From Pseudomonas soli (GTDB taxonomy: Bacteria; Pseudomonadota; Gammaproteobacteria; Pseudomonadales; Pseudomonadaceae): a stretch of 64,000 nt of DNA. The notes below the pieces were generated by a model that saw only the letters and a list, made by a program, of their open reading frames with translations, searched no databases and had not been told where the DNA came from. This document shows, piece after piece, positions 8,596-17,829 of the stretch (the stretch's first letter is position 1; every line of letters begins with the position of its first letter). The position numbers and the translations under genes were made by a program. The DNA is taken from assembly GCF_900110655.1 (NCBI RefSeq), contig NZ_FOEQ01000001.1:657152-721151 (forward strand), in the 5' to 3' direction.

Positions 8596-10623
8596 ATGAC
8601 CCTGCGTCAACGCCTGGAAAACCTCCCGGTCGGGCAGAAACTGCTGGCGGCCCTGCTGGTGCTGCTGGTGACCATTCTGCTGGTGGCTAACCTGGCATTC
8701 ATCAGCGCCGCCTACTGGATCACCCAGGAGAGTATGGCCCCCCAGGCCCTGCAGACCATCGGCAAGCTGGTGTCCAATCCGCAGTTGTCGGCCCGCGCCG
8801 GCGACACACCGGAGACCGCCAGCGCGCTGCTCAAGGAACTCGACAGCTATGCCCCCCTGCGTGCCGCGGCGATCTATGGCGGCGATGGCCGCCTGCTGGC
8901 GCAACTACAGCATGGCGACCCGCTGACCCTGCCCAAGCGCTACCGCAACATCGATGGCTGGCGCCTGATGGAGTTTCGCAGTACTCAGCTGATCCGCCTG
9001 CCGCGCAGCGCCGCCCCACCCGCACATCTGCTGCTGGTGGCCAGCAGCGAGTTGCCCACCGCGTTCTACACCGGCACCCTCTCCGCCAGCCTGGCGATCC
9101 TGGTTTTCAGCGTGCTGCTGTGGCTAGTCATCGCTCGGCAGATCAAACGCCTGATCACACTGCCGATCAACCGCCTCGAAGAGCTGACCCGCCAGGTCAC
9201 CCGTGAGGAGAGCTATGCCCTGCGCGCCCAGCGCGGCAATGACGACGAGATCGGCGGCCTGGCTGAAGCGTTCAACACCATGCTGTCGCGCATTGAAGCC
9301 CGTGAACAGCAACTCAAACGCACCCGGGACGAATTCCAAAACGCCTACGACCAGGCCCAGGGCTTGGCTGAGGAAACCCGCCACACCAACCGCAAGTTGG
9401 AGCTGGAAGTCCAGGTCCGCAGCAAGATCGAGAAAAAGCTCACCGGTTTCCAGAACTACCTCAACAGCATCATCGACTCAATGCCCTCGGCGCTGATCGC
9501 CCTCGATGAACAGCTCTACGTCACCCAGTGGAACCACGAGGCCACGGTACTCTCCGGGACACCGCTGGACGAAGCGCTGAACCAACCGATCTTCCTCGCC
9601 TTCGAGCCGCTCAAGCCGTTCCTGCCGCAGCTCAAGGAGAGCGTGGAGAAACACCGGGTGGCCAAGATCGAGCGGGTCACCTGGCCAAAGGGCGAGGACC
9701 TGCGTCACTACGCGCTGACCTTCTACCCGCTGATGGGCGGTGGCGGACGCGGCGTGGTGATCCGTATCGACGACATCACCCAGCGTCTATCGCTGGAAGA
9801 AATGATGGTGCAATCCGAGAAGATGCTCTCTGTCGGCGGCCTGGCGGCCGGCATGGCACACGAGATCAACAACCCGCTGGGCGCGATCCTGCACAACGTG
9901 CAGAACATCCGCCGCCGTCTGTCGCCGGACCTGCCGCGCAATCAGGAGCAGGCCAACGAGCTGGGCATCGACCTGCCGACCATCAATCGCTACCTGGCCA
10001 GCCGCGAGGTGCCACAGTTGCTCGACGGCATCCAGCAAGCCGGCGCGCGGGCCGCGAAGATCGTCACTCATATGCTCAGTTTCAGCCGCCGCAGCAACCG
10101 CCAGCTAGTCCCTTGCGACCTGCCGGCGTTGATCGACCAGGCGGTGGAGATTGCCGGCAATGACTTCGACCTGGCCATCGGCTTCGACTTCAAGGGACAG
10201 GCCATCGTCCGCCAGTTCGACCCACAGCTGGGGCCGGTGCCCTGCACCGCCAACGAACTGGAGCAGGTGCTGCTGAACCTGCTGAAGAATGCCGCCCAGG
10301 CCATCCACCAGCGCCCGCAACCCAGCGAGCCTGGGCGTATCACCTTGCGCACCAGGCTCAACCCGCCCTGGGCGGAAATCCAGGTCGAGGACAACGGCGT
10401 CGGCATGCCCGAGACGGTGCGCAAGCGCACCTTCGAGCCATTCTTTACCACCAAGGAGATCGGCCAGGGCACCGGCCTGGGCCTGTCGGTGTCGTATTTC
10501 ATCATCACCAACAACCACAAGGGGCAGATGGAAGTGCAGTCCACCCCCGGCCAGGGTACCTGCTTCACCCTGCGCCTGCCCCTGAACCAGGCCCAACCGG
10601 CCCCCCTGAACACGGAGACATGA
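8596..10623 (+). CDS. Membrane sensor histidine kinase (HAMP-PAS-HisKA-HATPase), orphan
   Basis: A 675-residue inner-membrane kinase: helix 1 at about 16-40, a periplasmic sensor of about 120 residues, helix 2 at about 163-182, a HAMP domain, a coiled coil (about 235-285), a PAS domain (about 290-405), the dimerisation/phosphoacceptor box AGMAHEINNPLGAIL with His422, and an ATPase domain with NLLKNAAQA (N box), EDNGVGMP (G1), FEPFFTTKE (F) and GQGTGLGLS (G2). The two helices after His422 are separated by a long insertion of about 40 residues (RRRLSPDLP... to LLDGIQQAG). No response regulator is adjacent, so the partner and signal are unknown. It overlaps nothing upstream and is one base from the next gene. 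Confidence 0.9.
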   Translation: MTLRQRLENLPVGQKLLAALLVLLVTILLVANLAFISAAYWITQESMAPQALQTIGKLVSNPQLSARAGDTPETASALLKELDSYAPLRAAAIYGGDGRLLAQLQHGDPLTLPKRYRNIDGWRLMEFRSTQLIRLPRSAAPPAHLLLVASSELPTAFYTGTLSASLAILVFSVLLWLVIARQIKRLITLPINRLEELTRQVTREESYALRAQRGNDDEIGGLAEAFNTMLSRIEAREQQLKRTRDEFQNAYDQAQGLAEETRHTNRKLELEVQVRSKIEKKLTGFQNYLNSIIDSMPSALIALDEQLYVTQWNHEATVLSGTPLDEALNQPIFLAFEPLKPFLPQLKESVEKHRVAKIERVTWPKGEDLRHYALTFYPLMGGGGRGVVIRIDDITQRLSLEEMMVQSEKMLSVGGLAAGMAHEINNPLGAILHNVQNIRRRLSPDLPRNQEQANELGIDLPTINRYLASREVPQLLDGIQQAGARAAKIVTHMLSFSRRSNRQLVPCDLPALIDQAVEIAGNDFDLAIGFDFKGQAIVRQFDPQLGPVPCTANELEQVLLNLLKNAAQAIHQRPQPSEPGRITLRTRLNPPWAEIQVEDNGVGMPETVRKRTFEPFFTTKEIGQGTGLGLSVSYFIITNNHKGQMEVQSTPGQGTCFTLRLPLNQAQPAPLNTET

Positions 10624-10624
10624 C

Positions 10625-11188
10625 ATGGGCTATCGCCTGTCGAAGATCTATACCCGCACCGGCGACAAAGGTGAAACCGGCCTGGGCGACGGGCGCCGGG
10701 TGCCCAAGGACCATCCGCGCGTCGAGGCGATCGGCGAGGTCGACAGCCTCAACAGCCAGCTCGGCGTGTTGCTGGCGGGTCTGGCCGAGGCAGGGCTGAG
10801 CGAGCTGATCGAGGTGCTGGCGCCTTGTCAGCATCGGCTGTTCGACCTGGGGGGCGAGTTGGCGATGCCCACTTACCAGGCGCTGAACAGCGTTGAAGTG
10901 GAGCGCCTGGAGGCTGCGATAGACCGCTGGAACGACGAGTTGGGGCCACTGAAGAACTTCATCCTCCCCGGAGGCTCGATGCTGGTGGCCCAGGCCCATG
11001 TATGTCGCAGCGCGGCACGCGCAGCTGAACGACGCTGCCAGCAGTTGAACACGCTGGAGCCGCTGGAGGGAGTGGGGCTGGCCTACATCAACCGGCTGTC
11101 GGACCTGCTGTTTGTCGCAGCACGGATCATTGGACGACGCCAAGGTGTCGACGAAGTGCTGTGGCAGGCGGCCGAGAAGCCCGTCTGA
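10625..11188 (+). CDS. PduO-type cob(I)alamin adenosyltransferase
   Basis: The 187-residue protein has the PduO/ATR signatures: YTRTGDKGETGLGDG at the N-terminus (ATP binding), GEVDSLNSQLG, and the C-terminal helix CRSAARAAERRCQQL. It adenosylates cob(I)alamin with ATP to make coenzyme B12, in cobalamin synthesis or salvage. The start codon is one base past the kinase stop (TGACATG), so the two are translationally coupled, although I know of no functional link. A REP palindrome follows its stop codon. Confidence 0.92.
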   Translation: MGYRLSKIYTRTGDKGETGLGDGRRVPKDHPRVEAIGEVDSLNSQLGVLLAGLAEAGLSELIEVLAPCQHRLFDLGGELAMPTYQALNSVEVERLEAAIDRWNDELGPLKNFILPGGSMLVAQAHVCRSAARAAERRCQQLNTLEPLEGVGLAYINRLSDLLFVAARIIGRRQGVDEVLWQAAEKPV

Positions 11189-11192
11189 AAGC

Positions 11193-11243
11193 ATCGCGGG
11201 GCAAGTCGGAGCGGCGCTGCGGCGCCCCGACTTGCCCCGCGAT
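11193..11243. repeat. REP palindrome between converging genes
   Basis: ATCGCGGGGCAAGTCGG (11193-11209) is the exact reverse complement of 11227-11243, with a GC-rich centre that can pair further (GGCGC). It lies between the adenosyltransferase gene and the convergent Nudix gene, and probably ends transcription from both sides. Confidence 0.8.
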
Positions 11244-11254
11244 TGGCGGATGAC

Positions 11255-12199
11255 TCAAGCCCCAGGCCAGAACGCCCGAATCCCCGCCACGCCCTGGGCA
11301 CCGGCATCCCACGCCTGCTCCCGCTCACCCGGCCCCACCCCACCCAGCAGAAACACCGGATGGCTGATCCCGGCGATCAAGCGCTGTGCCTCATCCCAAC
11401 CCAACGGCTCAGCCTCAGGATGAGTCTGCGTCGCCTGCACCGGCGACAGGGTGACGAAGTCCACCCCCATCTGCTCGGCCAATGCCAGCTCCTCGGCACT
11501 GTGGCAGGACGCCGCCAGCCAGCGCTCCTTCGGGAACGGCCGGCCCTTGGCCGCGTACTTGCGCAACTGCGCGGCGGTCAGGTGCCAGCCGGCAGACGGG
11601 AAGTCGCCGAGCCATTCAAGCGGCCCCTTGAGCATCAGTTGCGCCTTGCCTGCGCACAGGCCGACCGCGTCGACCGCCACATCGCGGTACTTGGGGTCGT
11701 ACATGTCCGGTGCCCGTAGCTGGATCAGCCTGATACCGCTGGCCACGGCCTTCTGGATACCTTTGAGCAACTCGGGCACTTCCAGACCGTCCGGGGTGAT
11801 CAGGTATTGATCAGGTAAACGCGCGGCGGCGACGATCGGCTTGTTCGCCTCGGGGAACGCATACTGCCCCAGGTCACGCGGAGCCACCCACGCCAAAGGC
11901 TGCCCTTCTGCCCCATGTGGCTCACCGGTAAAGCCATCCACCTCGCGCACATCGAGCAACACCTGCTTGTCCGGGTAATCGTGGCTGACCTTGATCAGCG
12001 GGCGTGAACCCGTGACCTCGATGCCCAGCTCCTCGCGCAGCTCACGGGCCAGCGCCGCTTCGACGCTCTCCCCCGCTTCCACCTTGCCGCCGGGGAACTC
12101 CCACAAGCCGCCTTGGTGCTGAGTATCCGCACGACGGGCGATCAGGATGCGACCATCGGCACCGCGGATGACCGCGGCCACTACATGAATCCGTTTCAC
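11255..12199 (-). CDS. mutT: Nudix hydrolase (MutT-like) fused to a degenerate TenI/ThiE domain
   Basis: A 314-residue two-domain protein. Residues 1-130 are a MutT-type Nudix hydrolase with an intact Nudix box (GGKVEAGESVEAALAREL followed by REELGI), expected to hydrolyse 8-oxo-dGTP and so prevent mutation. Residues about 140-314 resemble thiamine-phosphate synthase/TenI (LIQLRAPD, GWHLTAAQL, LAASCHSAEEL, FLLGGVGP), but the LINDR pyrophosphate-binding motif is replaced by LMLKGP, so synthase activity is unlikely. This fusion is widespread in Pseudomonas. The start is a GTG overlapping the glutathione-transferase stop by four bases (GTGA). Confidence 0.9.
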   Translation of the reverse strand: MKRIHVVAAVIRGADGRILIARRADTQHQGGLWEFPGGKVEAGESVEAALARELREELGIEVTGSRPLIKVSHDYPDKQVLLDVREVDGFTGEPHGAEGQPLAWVAPRDLGQYAFPEANKPIVAAARLPDQYLITPDGLEVPELLKGIQKAVASGIRLIQLRAPDMYDPKYRDVAVDAVGLCAGKAQLMLKGPLEWLGDFPSAGWHLTAAQLRKYAAKGRPFPKERWLAASCHSAEELALAEQMGVDFVTLSPVQATQTHPEAEPLGWDEAQRLIAGISHPVFLLGGVGPGEREQAWDAGAQGVAGIRAFWPGA

Positions 12200-12828
12200 C
12201 CTTCACGCTCCGCCAGGCCCGCCCGCTGCCAGGCCTGGAAGGCCGGCCACTGGTAGATGGTTTCGATGTAGGCGGCGGCCTCGGCCGGCACCTCGACGCG
12301 GTAGGTGCGCAGGCGCACGGCCACCGGGGCGAAGAAGGCATCGGCCAGGGTCGGCCGGCCAAACAGGAACGGGCCGCTATCCTTGGCCACCAGGCGGCAC
12401 TCGGACCACAGGGCGACGATGCGGTCGATGTCGACCTGCACATCCAGCGGCACGCTTTCCAGCGCCTGGTCGCGGGACAGGTCGAACGGCATGGCGCCGC
12501 GCAGGGCGAAGAAGCCGCTGTGCATCTGGGCACAGGCCGAACGGGCCTGGGCACGGGCGGCGATGTCCTCAGGCCACAGGCGAGCCTCAGGGTGGCGTTC
12601 GTTGAGGTATTCGGCGATGGCCAGGGAGTCGGCGATCACACCATGCTCGCTCTGGAGCAGCGGCACCTTGGCGGTGGCCGAGAAGGCCAGCAGGCGCTGG
12701 CGGGTGTCGGGCTGGTTGAGCTTGACCAGGGTTTCTTCGTAGGGGGTGCCAGCCAGCTCAAGAGCCAGGGCGCCGCGTAGCGACCAGGAGGAATACAGCT
12801 TGTCGCCGATGATCAGGTGATAGCTCAT
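12196..12828 (-). CDS. Glutathione S-transferase family protein
   Basis: A 210-residue soluble protein with an N-terminal thioredoxin-fold half (LIIGDKLYSSWSLRGALAL, then KVPLLQSEHGVIADSLAIAEYL, where VPLL and ADS bind glutathione) and an all-helical C-terminal half. The serine pair after LY is the likely catalytic region. The substrate is unknown. It lies between argJ and the Nudix gene on the same strand, overlapping the latter by four bases, which suggests co-expression with a damage-control enzyme. Confidence 0.9.
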   Translation of the reverse strand: MSYHLIIGDKLYSSWSLRGALALELAGTPYEETLVKLNQPDTRQRLLAFSATAKVPLLQSEHGVIADSLAIAEYLNERHPEARLWPEDIAARAQARSACAQMHSGFFALRGAMPFDLSRDQALESVPLDVQVDIDRIVALWSECRLVAKDSGPFLFGRPTLADAFFAPVAVRLRTYRVEVPAEAAAYIETIYQWPAFQAWQRAGLAEREG

Positions 12829-12882
12829 GGTTCGGCTCCATAAAATTCGGGATATTGGGGCTGCTGTGCAGCCCCTGTGACA

Positions 12883-14100
12883 TCAGGTGCGGTATTCGGC
12901 GTTGATCTTCACGTACTCGTGGGACAGGTCGGTGGTCCAGATGGTTTCGCTGCACTGGCCACGGCCGAGGTCGATACGGATGGTGATCTCTTCCTGGGCC
13001 ATCACCGCCGAGCCTTGCGCCTCGGTGTAGCTCGGGCTGCGCCCGCCTTTGCTGGCGATGCACACGCTGTCCAGATACACGTCGATCAGGCTGACATCCA
13101 GCTCGGGCACGCCGGCGCGACCGACAGCTGCGAGAATGCGGCCCCAGTTGGGGTCGGAGGCGAACAGCGCGGTCTTGATCAACGGCGAGTGAGCCACGGC
13201 GTAGCCGACGTCCAGGCACTCCTGGTGGTTGCCACCACCGTTGACCTGCACGGTGACGAACTTGGTGGCGCCTTCGCCGTCACGGACGATAGCCTGCGCC
13301 ACCTCCATGCACACTTCGAACACCGCTTGCTTCAGTGCTTCGAACAGCGCGCCGCTGGCTTCGGTCACTTCCGGCACATCGGCCTTGCCGGTGGCGATCA
13401 GCATGCAGCAGTCGTTGGTCGAGGTGTCGCCGTCGATGGTGATGCGGTTGAACGACTTGTTGGCGCCGTCGAGCATCAGGTCCTTCAACACCGCCGGGGC
13501 GACCTTGGCGTCGGTGGCGATGTAGCCGAGCATGGTGGCCATGTTCGGGCGGATCATCCCCGCGCCCTTGCTGATGCCTGTGACGGTGATGGTCTTGCCG
13601 TCGAACTGGAACTGACGGCTGGCGCCCTTGGGCAGGGTGTCAGTGGTCATGATGCCGGTGGCGGCTTCGGCCCAGTTGTTTTCCGACAGATTGTCCAGGG
13701 CGGCCTGCAGCGCGCCTTCGATCTTCTCGACCGGCAGCGGCTCGCCGATCACACCGGTGGAGAACGGCAGGACCGACTCGGCCGGCACGCCGGCCAGTTC
13801 GGCCAGCCTGGCGCAGGTGCGCTCGGCGGCGGCCAGGCCCGGGGCGCCGGTGCCGGCGTTGGCGTTGCCGGTGTTGGTCAGCAGGTAACGCACGGTGCCC
13901 TGCACGCGCTGCTTGGAGAGGATCACCGGTGCCGCGCAGAAGGCGTTGAGGGTGAACACGCCGGCGACGCTGGAGCCTTCGGCGCAGCGCATCACCACCA
14001 CATCCTTGCGCCCCGGGCGCTTGATGCCCGCCGAGGCGATACCGAGTTCGAAACCGGGAACCGGGTGCAGGGTGGGCAGGGGACCAAGACCAACAGCCAT
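12883..14100 (-). CDS. argJ: Bifunctional ornithine acetyltransferase / N-acetylglutamate synthase
   Basis: The 405-residue precursor is the size of ArgJ and has the self-cleavage motif [13 protein letters not shown], where Thr189 becomes the N-terminal nucleophile of the beta chain. Other landmarks are [13 protein letters not shown] near the start and [15 protein letters not shown] near residue 320. ArgJ moves the acetyl group from N-acetylornithine to glutamate in arginine synthesis. The start is the ATG after TAGGAGCGCTCT; the upstream extension of the frame lies in the secA terminator region. Confidence 0.96.
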   Translation of the reverse strand: MAVGLGPLPTLHPVPGFELGIASAGIKRPGRKDVVVMRCAEGSSVAGVFTLNAFCAAPVILSKQRVQGTVRYLLTNTGNANAGTGAPGLAAAERTCARLAELAGVPAESVLPFSTGVIGEPLPVEKIEGALQAALDNLSENNWAEAATGIMTTDTLPKGASRQFQFDGKTITVTGISKGAGMIRPNMATMLGYIATDAKVAPAVLKDLMLDGANKSFNRITIDGDTSTNDCCMLIATGKADVPEVTEASGALFEALKQAVFEVCMEVAQAIVRDGEGATKFVTVQVNGGGNHQECLDVGYAVAHSPLIKTALFASDPNWGRILAAVGRAGVPELDVSLIDVYLDSVCIASKGGRSPSYTEAQGSAVMAQEEITIRIDLGRGQCSETIWTTDLSHEYVKINAEYRT

Positions 14101-14137
14101 TAGAGCGCTCCTAGATAAATCGGTTGAGAACAAAAAG

Positions 14138-14158
14138 CGGGGCCGCAAAGCGGCCCCG
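14138..14158 (-). terminator. Rho-independent terminator of secA
   Basis: A 9-bp stem CGGGGCCGC / GCGGCCCCG with an AAA loop is followed, in the minus direction, by CTTTTTG. It separates secA from argJ. Confidence 0.8.
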
Positions 14159-14188
14159 GATGTGTCACGTTACTGCAGGTGGTTCAGA

Positions 14189-16924
14189 TCATTCAATCTG
14201 ACCATGGCAATGCTTGAATTTCTTGCCCGAGCCACACCAGCAAGGCTCGTTGCGACCGAGCTTCATGTCGTTGCGCACAGGGGCCGATGCGACGGCGACT
14301 TCAGCGCCCTCCTCGGCCAGTTGCTCGCCTTCCAGGCCAGGTGCGGCGGCGTGCTGGAACTGCATGCGGCTGGCCAGTTCCTCGGCCTCGCGGCGCAGAC
14401 GGGCTTCTTCCTCGACCGGGTCTTCGCGACGGACCTGAACGTGCGACAGCACGCGGATGGTGTCGCGCTTGATCGACTCGAGCAGCTCCTGGAACAGGGT
14501 GAAGGATTCGCGCTTGTACTCCTGCTTGGGGTTCTTCTGCGCATAGCCGCGCAGGTGGATACCGTGGCGCAGGTGGTCCATGGTCGACAGGTGGTCTTTC
14601 CACAGGTCGTCCAGCACGCGCAGCAGGATCTGCTTCTCGAAGGTACGCAGGGCGTCGATGCCGGCCTGGTCTTCCTTCTCGTTGTAGGCGTCGGTGATTT
14701 CCTTGAGCAGCTTCTCGCGCAGGGTCTCCTCGTAGAGGTGATCGTCCTCGTCGAGCCACTGCTGGATCGGCAGCTTCATGGCGAAGTCGCTGGACAGCGA
14801 AGCCTCGAGGCCAGCCACGTCCCACTGCTCGGGCAGCGACTGCGGCGGGATGTGCTGGCTGATGGTTGCATCGAGCACTTCCTGGCGGAACTCGGCGATG
14901 GTGTCACCGATGTTCTCGGCCGCCAGCAGGCTGTTGCGCATGTGGTAGATCACCTTGCGCTGTTCGTTGGCCACGTCGTCGTATTCGAGCAGCTGCTTGC
15001 GGATATCGAAGTTGCGACCCTCGACCTTGCGCTGCGCTTTTTCGATGGCGTTGGTCACCATGCGGTGCTCGATGGCCTCGCCGGACTGCATGCCCAGGGC
15101 CTTCATGAAGTTTTTCACCCGGTCGGAGGCGAAGATGCGCATCAGGCTGTCTTCCAGCGACAGGTAGAAGCGGCTCGAGCCGGCATCGCCCTGACGGCCG
15201 GCACGGCCACGCAGCTGGTTGTCGATACGGCGCGATTCGTGACGCTCGGAGGCGATCACGTGCAGGCCACCGGCCTCCAGCACCTGCTGGTGACGCTTCT
15301 GCCAGTCGGCCTTGATCTGGGCGATCTGCTCGGCGGTCGGGTTGTCCAGGGCGGCGACTTCGGCCTCCCAGTTACCGCCCAGCAGGATGTCGGTACCACG
15401 GCCGGCCATGTTGGTAGCGATGGTCAGGGCACCCGGCGCACCGGCTTGCGCGATGATCTCGGCTTCTTTCTCGTGGTACTTGGCGTTCAGGACCTTGTGG
15501 TCGATACCTTCCTTCTTGAGCAGGTTGGACATGTGCTCGGAGGTTTCGATGGTCGCGGTGCCGACCAGGACAGGACGGCCCTGGGCCATGCTTTCCTTGA
15601 TGTCGGCAATGATCGCCGCGTACTTCTCGTCGGCGGTCAGGTACACCAGGTCGTTGAAATCCTTGCGCGCCAACGGCTTGTTCGGCGGGATGACCATCAC
15701 GTTGAGCGCGTAGATCTGCGCGAACTCGAACGCCTCGGTGTCGGCGGTACCGGTCATGCCCGACAGCTTGGTGTACAGACGGAAGTAGTTCTGGAAGGTG
15801 GTCGAGGCCAGGGTCTGGCTTTCGGCCTGGATGTTCAGGTTTTCCTTGGCCTCGATGGCCTGGTGCAGGCCCTCGGACAGGCGGCGGCCCGGCATGGTGC
15901 GGCCGGTGTGCTCGTCGATCAGGAGGATCTGGCCATCCTGGACGATGTACTCGACGTTGCGGTGGAACAGTTTATGCGCCCGCAGGCCGGCGTAGACGTG
16001 GGTCAGCAGGCCCAGATTGTGCGCGGAGTACAGGCTCTCGCCCTCGGCCAGCAGGCCGGATTGGGTGAGCATGTCCTCGATGAACTGGTGGCCGGCCTCG
16101 TTCAGTTCGACCTGGCGGCTCTTCTCGTCGATGCTGTAGTGACCCTCTTGGGTCACCTGGCCTTCGACTTCCTCGATGTGCTGGGTCAGGCGCGGGATCA
16201 GGCGGTTGATCTCGATGTACAGCTTGGAGCTGTCCTCGGCCTGGCCGGAGATGATCAGAGGGGTACGCGCTTCGTCGATGAGGATCGAGTCGACTTCGTC
16301 GATCACCGCGAAGTTCAGCTCACGCTGGAACTTCTCGTCCTGGCTGAACGCCATGTTGTCGCGCAGGTAGTCGAACCCGAATTCGTTGTTGGTGCCGTAG
16401 GTGATGTCGGCGGCGTAGGCGGCACGCTTCTCTTCCGGCGGCTGGAACGCCGAGACGATGCCGACGGTCAGGCCGAGGAACTCATACAGCGGGCGCATCC
16501 AGTTGGCGTCGCGGCGGGCCAGGTAGTCGTTGACGGTGACCACGTGCACACCCTTGCCGGACAGCGCATTGAGGTAGACGGCCAGGGTACCGACCAAGGT
16601 CTTGCCTTCACCGGTACGCATTTCTGCGATCATGCCTTCGTGCAAGGTCATGCCGCCGATCAGCTGGACATCGAAGTGACGCATGCCCATCACGCGCTTG
16701 CCGGCCTCGCGGGCTACCGCGAAGGCTTCTGGCAGCAGTTGGTCGAGCGTTTCGCCTTTGGCCAGGCGTTCCTTGAACTCTGCGGTCTTGCCCCGCAGTT
16801 GCTCATCGGAGAGGGCCACCATCTTCTCTTCGAAGGCATTGACGGTGCTCACCGTCTTGAGCATGCGTTTGATTTCACGCTCGTTCTTGCTTCCAAAAAG
16901 TTTTTTTAACAAAGGCGCAAACAT
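14189..16924 (-). CDS. secA: Preprotein translocase ATPase SecA
   Basis: The 911-residue motor drives proteins through SecYEG. It has the first nucleotide fold with [13 protein letters not shown] (Walker A) and [16 protein letters not shown] (Walker B/DEAD), the cross-linking and scaffold regions, the second fold with [15 protein letters not shown], and a C-terminal zinc-binding tail [14 protein letters not shown] that contacts SecB and lipids. The start [11 protein letters not shown] is the standard one; upstream codons in the frame are untranslated leader. A terminator follows the stop codon. Confidence 0.98.
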   Translation of the reverse strand: MFAPLLKKLFGSKNEREIKRMLKTVSTVNAFEEKMVALSDEQLRGKTAEFKERLAKGETLDQLLPEAFAVAREAGKRVMGMRHFDVQLIGGMTLHEGMIAEMRTGEGKTLVGTLAVYLNALSGKGVHVVTVNDYLARRDANWMRPLYEFLGLTVGIVSAFQPPEEKRAAYAADITYGTNNEFGFDYLRDNMAFSQDEKFQRELNFAVIDEVDSILIDEARTPLIISGQAEDSSKLYIEINRLIPRLTQHIEEVEGQVTQEGHYSIDEKSRQVELNEAGHQFIEDMLTQSGLLAEGESLYSAHNLGLLTHVYAGLRAHKLFHRNVEYIVQDGQILLIDEHTGRTMPGRRLSEGLHQAIEAKENLNIQAESQTLASTTFQNYFRLYTKLSGMTGTADTEAFEFAQIYALNVMVIPPNKPLARKDFNDLVYLTADEKYAAIIADIKESMAQGRPVLVGTATIETSEHMSNLLKKEGIDHKVLNAKYHEKEAEIIAQAGAPGALTIATNMAGRGTDILLGGNWEAEVAALDNPTAEQIAQIKADWQKRHQQVLEAGGLHVIASERHESRRIDNQLRGRAGRQGDAGSSRFYLSLEDSLMRIFASDRVKNFMKALGMQSGEAIEHRMVTNAIEKAQRKVEGRNFDIRKQLLEYDDVANEQRKVIYHMRNSLLAAENIGDTIAEFRQEVLDATISQHIPPQSLPEQWDVAGLEASLSSDFAMKLPIQQWLDEDDHLYEETLREKLLKEITDAYNEKEDQAGIDALRTFEKQILLRVLDDLWKDHLSTMDHLRHGIHLRGYAQKNPKQEYKRESFTLFQELLESIKRDTIRVLSHVQVRREDPVEEEARLRREAEELASRMQFQHAAAPGLEGEQLAEEGAEVAVASAPVRNDMKLGRNEPCWCGSGKKFKHCHGQIE

Positions 16925-17275
16925 ATCGGCAGGATCTTCCACACGTAGGGATGGAGGGCGGCCCCATGAGTCGCCCGTGCAGCCCAGAGGCCGCATGCGA
17001 ACGAGCATTCTACCCGGAAACGATGGTGAGGAAAGTGGTGGATTTCCACGATGCTGGCACAGCGCTTTTAGGGGGCCTGACTAACATAGGGCCTTTTTGC
17101 ACAAGTTCAAGGTGCGCATAGATGAAACGTATCGCCAATGACTTGTATCAAGATCCGACGGACGATCGCGGGGCCAGTCTGCTCCCGCCCCTGATCACGG
17201 CGTGTGGGCCGAGCGGGCCCCGTGATGAATGACCAACTGTTAGACTGATGGTCCTGTCATTTTCAGCGCAATCCC
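16925..17275. other. Divergent secA/dciA intergenic region
   Basis: This 351-base gap holds the leader of secA (minus) and the upstream region of dciA (plus). It includes a degenerate REP pair (17164-17225). The only open frame worth naming is 36 codons long on the plus strand from 17122, and its second half is REP sequence, so I do not call it. No confident promoter is visible to me. Confidence 0.6.
17164..17225. repeat. Degenerate REP pair upstream of dciA
   Basis: GATCGCGGGGCCAGTCTGCT (from 17164) and its diverged inverted partner ending GCGGGCCCCGTGAT (17225) resemble the other REP pairs in the window but with several mismatches. This pair lies in a divergent promoter region, not between converging genes. 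Confidence 0.55.
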
Positions 17276-17725
17276 ATGGCCTACAAACCTAGCCCTGCCC
17301 GCCCACCCGCCGACCTGCTGCGCAAGGCGCGGCCACTGCGCTTGCTGCTCAACCAAGCCGAGCGCATCGAGCATCTGCAGCGTCTGCTCGAGAGTCAGTT
17401 GCAACCGGCCGCCCGGGAGCATTGCCACGTGGCGTCCTGGAAGGAAGGCACCTTGTTGCTGGTGGTAACCGACGGCCATTGGGCTACCCGCCTGCGCTAC
17501 CAGCAGAAGCGTCTGCAACGCCAGCTCCAGGCCATGGAAGCCTTCGCCAACCTCAGCCGCATCCAATTCAAGGTACAGCCGCCCTTGGTCCCAGCGAAGC
17601 GCGCAGGCCAAGGCCCGGAGCTGACGGAAACTGCCGCGTTGAGCATCCGCGGGTCCGCCGAGGGCATCAGCGATCCCAAGCTCAAGGCGGCGCTGGAGCG
17701 GCTGGCGACACATGCCAAGACTTGA
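17276..17725 (+). CDS. dciA: DciA family (DUF721) replicative-helicase loader
   Basis: A 149-residue basic protein with the DUF721 fold at about 20-105 (RLLLNQAERIEHLQRLLESQ, then ASWKEGTLLLVVTDGHWATRLRYQ) and a low-complexity C-terminus. DciA is the ancestral bacterial partner that loads the DnaB helicase at oriC in species without DnaC, and was shown to be essential in P. aeruginosa, where it also lies between lpxC and secA. Gene position and the KH-like WATRLRY motif both support the call. It is the only plus-strand gene between 11.2 and 37.4 kb. Confidence 0.85.
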   Translation: MAYKPSPARPPADLLRKARPLRLLLNQAERIEHLQRLLESQLQPAAREHCHVASWKEGTLLLVVTDGHWATRLRYQQKRLQRQLQAMEAFANLSRIQFKVQPPLVPAKRAGQGPELTETAALSIRGSAEGISDPKLKAALERLATHAKT

Positions 17726-17783
17726 TCGGTTTTGCTCAAACCCGACTCCAAATAAGATGCAACCTGGATCATCGCGTATAAAA

Positions 17784-17805
17784 AAGGCCACCCGAGGGTG
17801 GCCTT
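17784..17805 (-). terminator. Rho-independent terminator of lpxC
   Basis: A 10-bp inverted repeat AAGGCCACCC / GGGTGGCCTT with a minimal loop is followed on the minus strand by a T tract (TTTTTTATAC). It closes the long dcw-lpxC block and also faces the end of dciA. Confidence 0.85.
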
Positions 17806-17829
17806 AATCACTAGAGAGAGTGTTCGAAC

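Noticed and set aside
13895..16909. 1004-codon open frame antisense to secA
   Set aside because: Its translation is a histidine- and glutamine-rich sequence without domain motifs, as expected from the complementary frame of a GC-rich gene; secA on the other strand is unmistakable.
17122..17232. 36-codon open frame (MKRIANDLYQ...) between secA and dciA
   Set aside because: The second half is REP sequence and there is no convincing ribosome site; I cannot support it as a gene.
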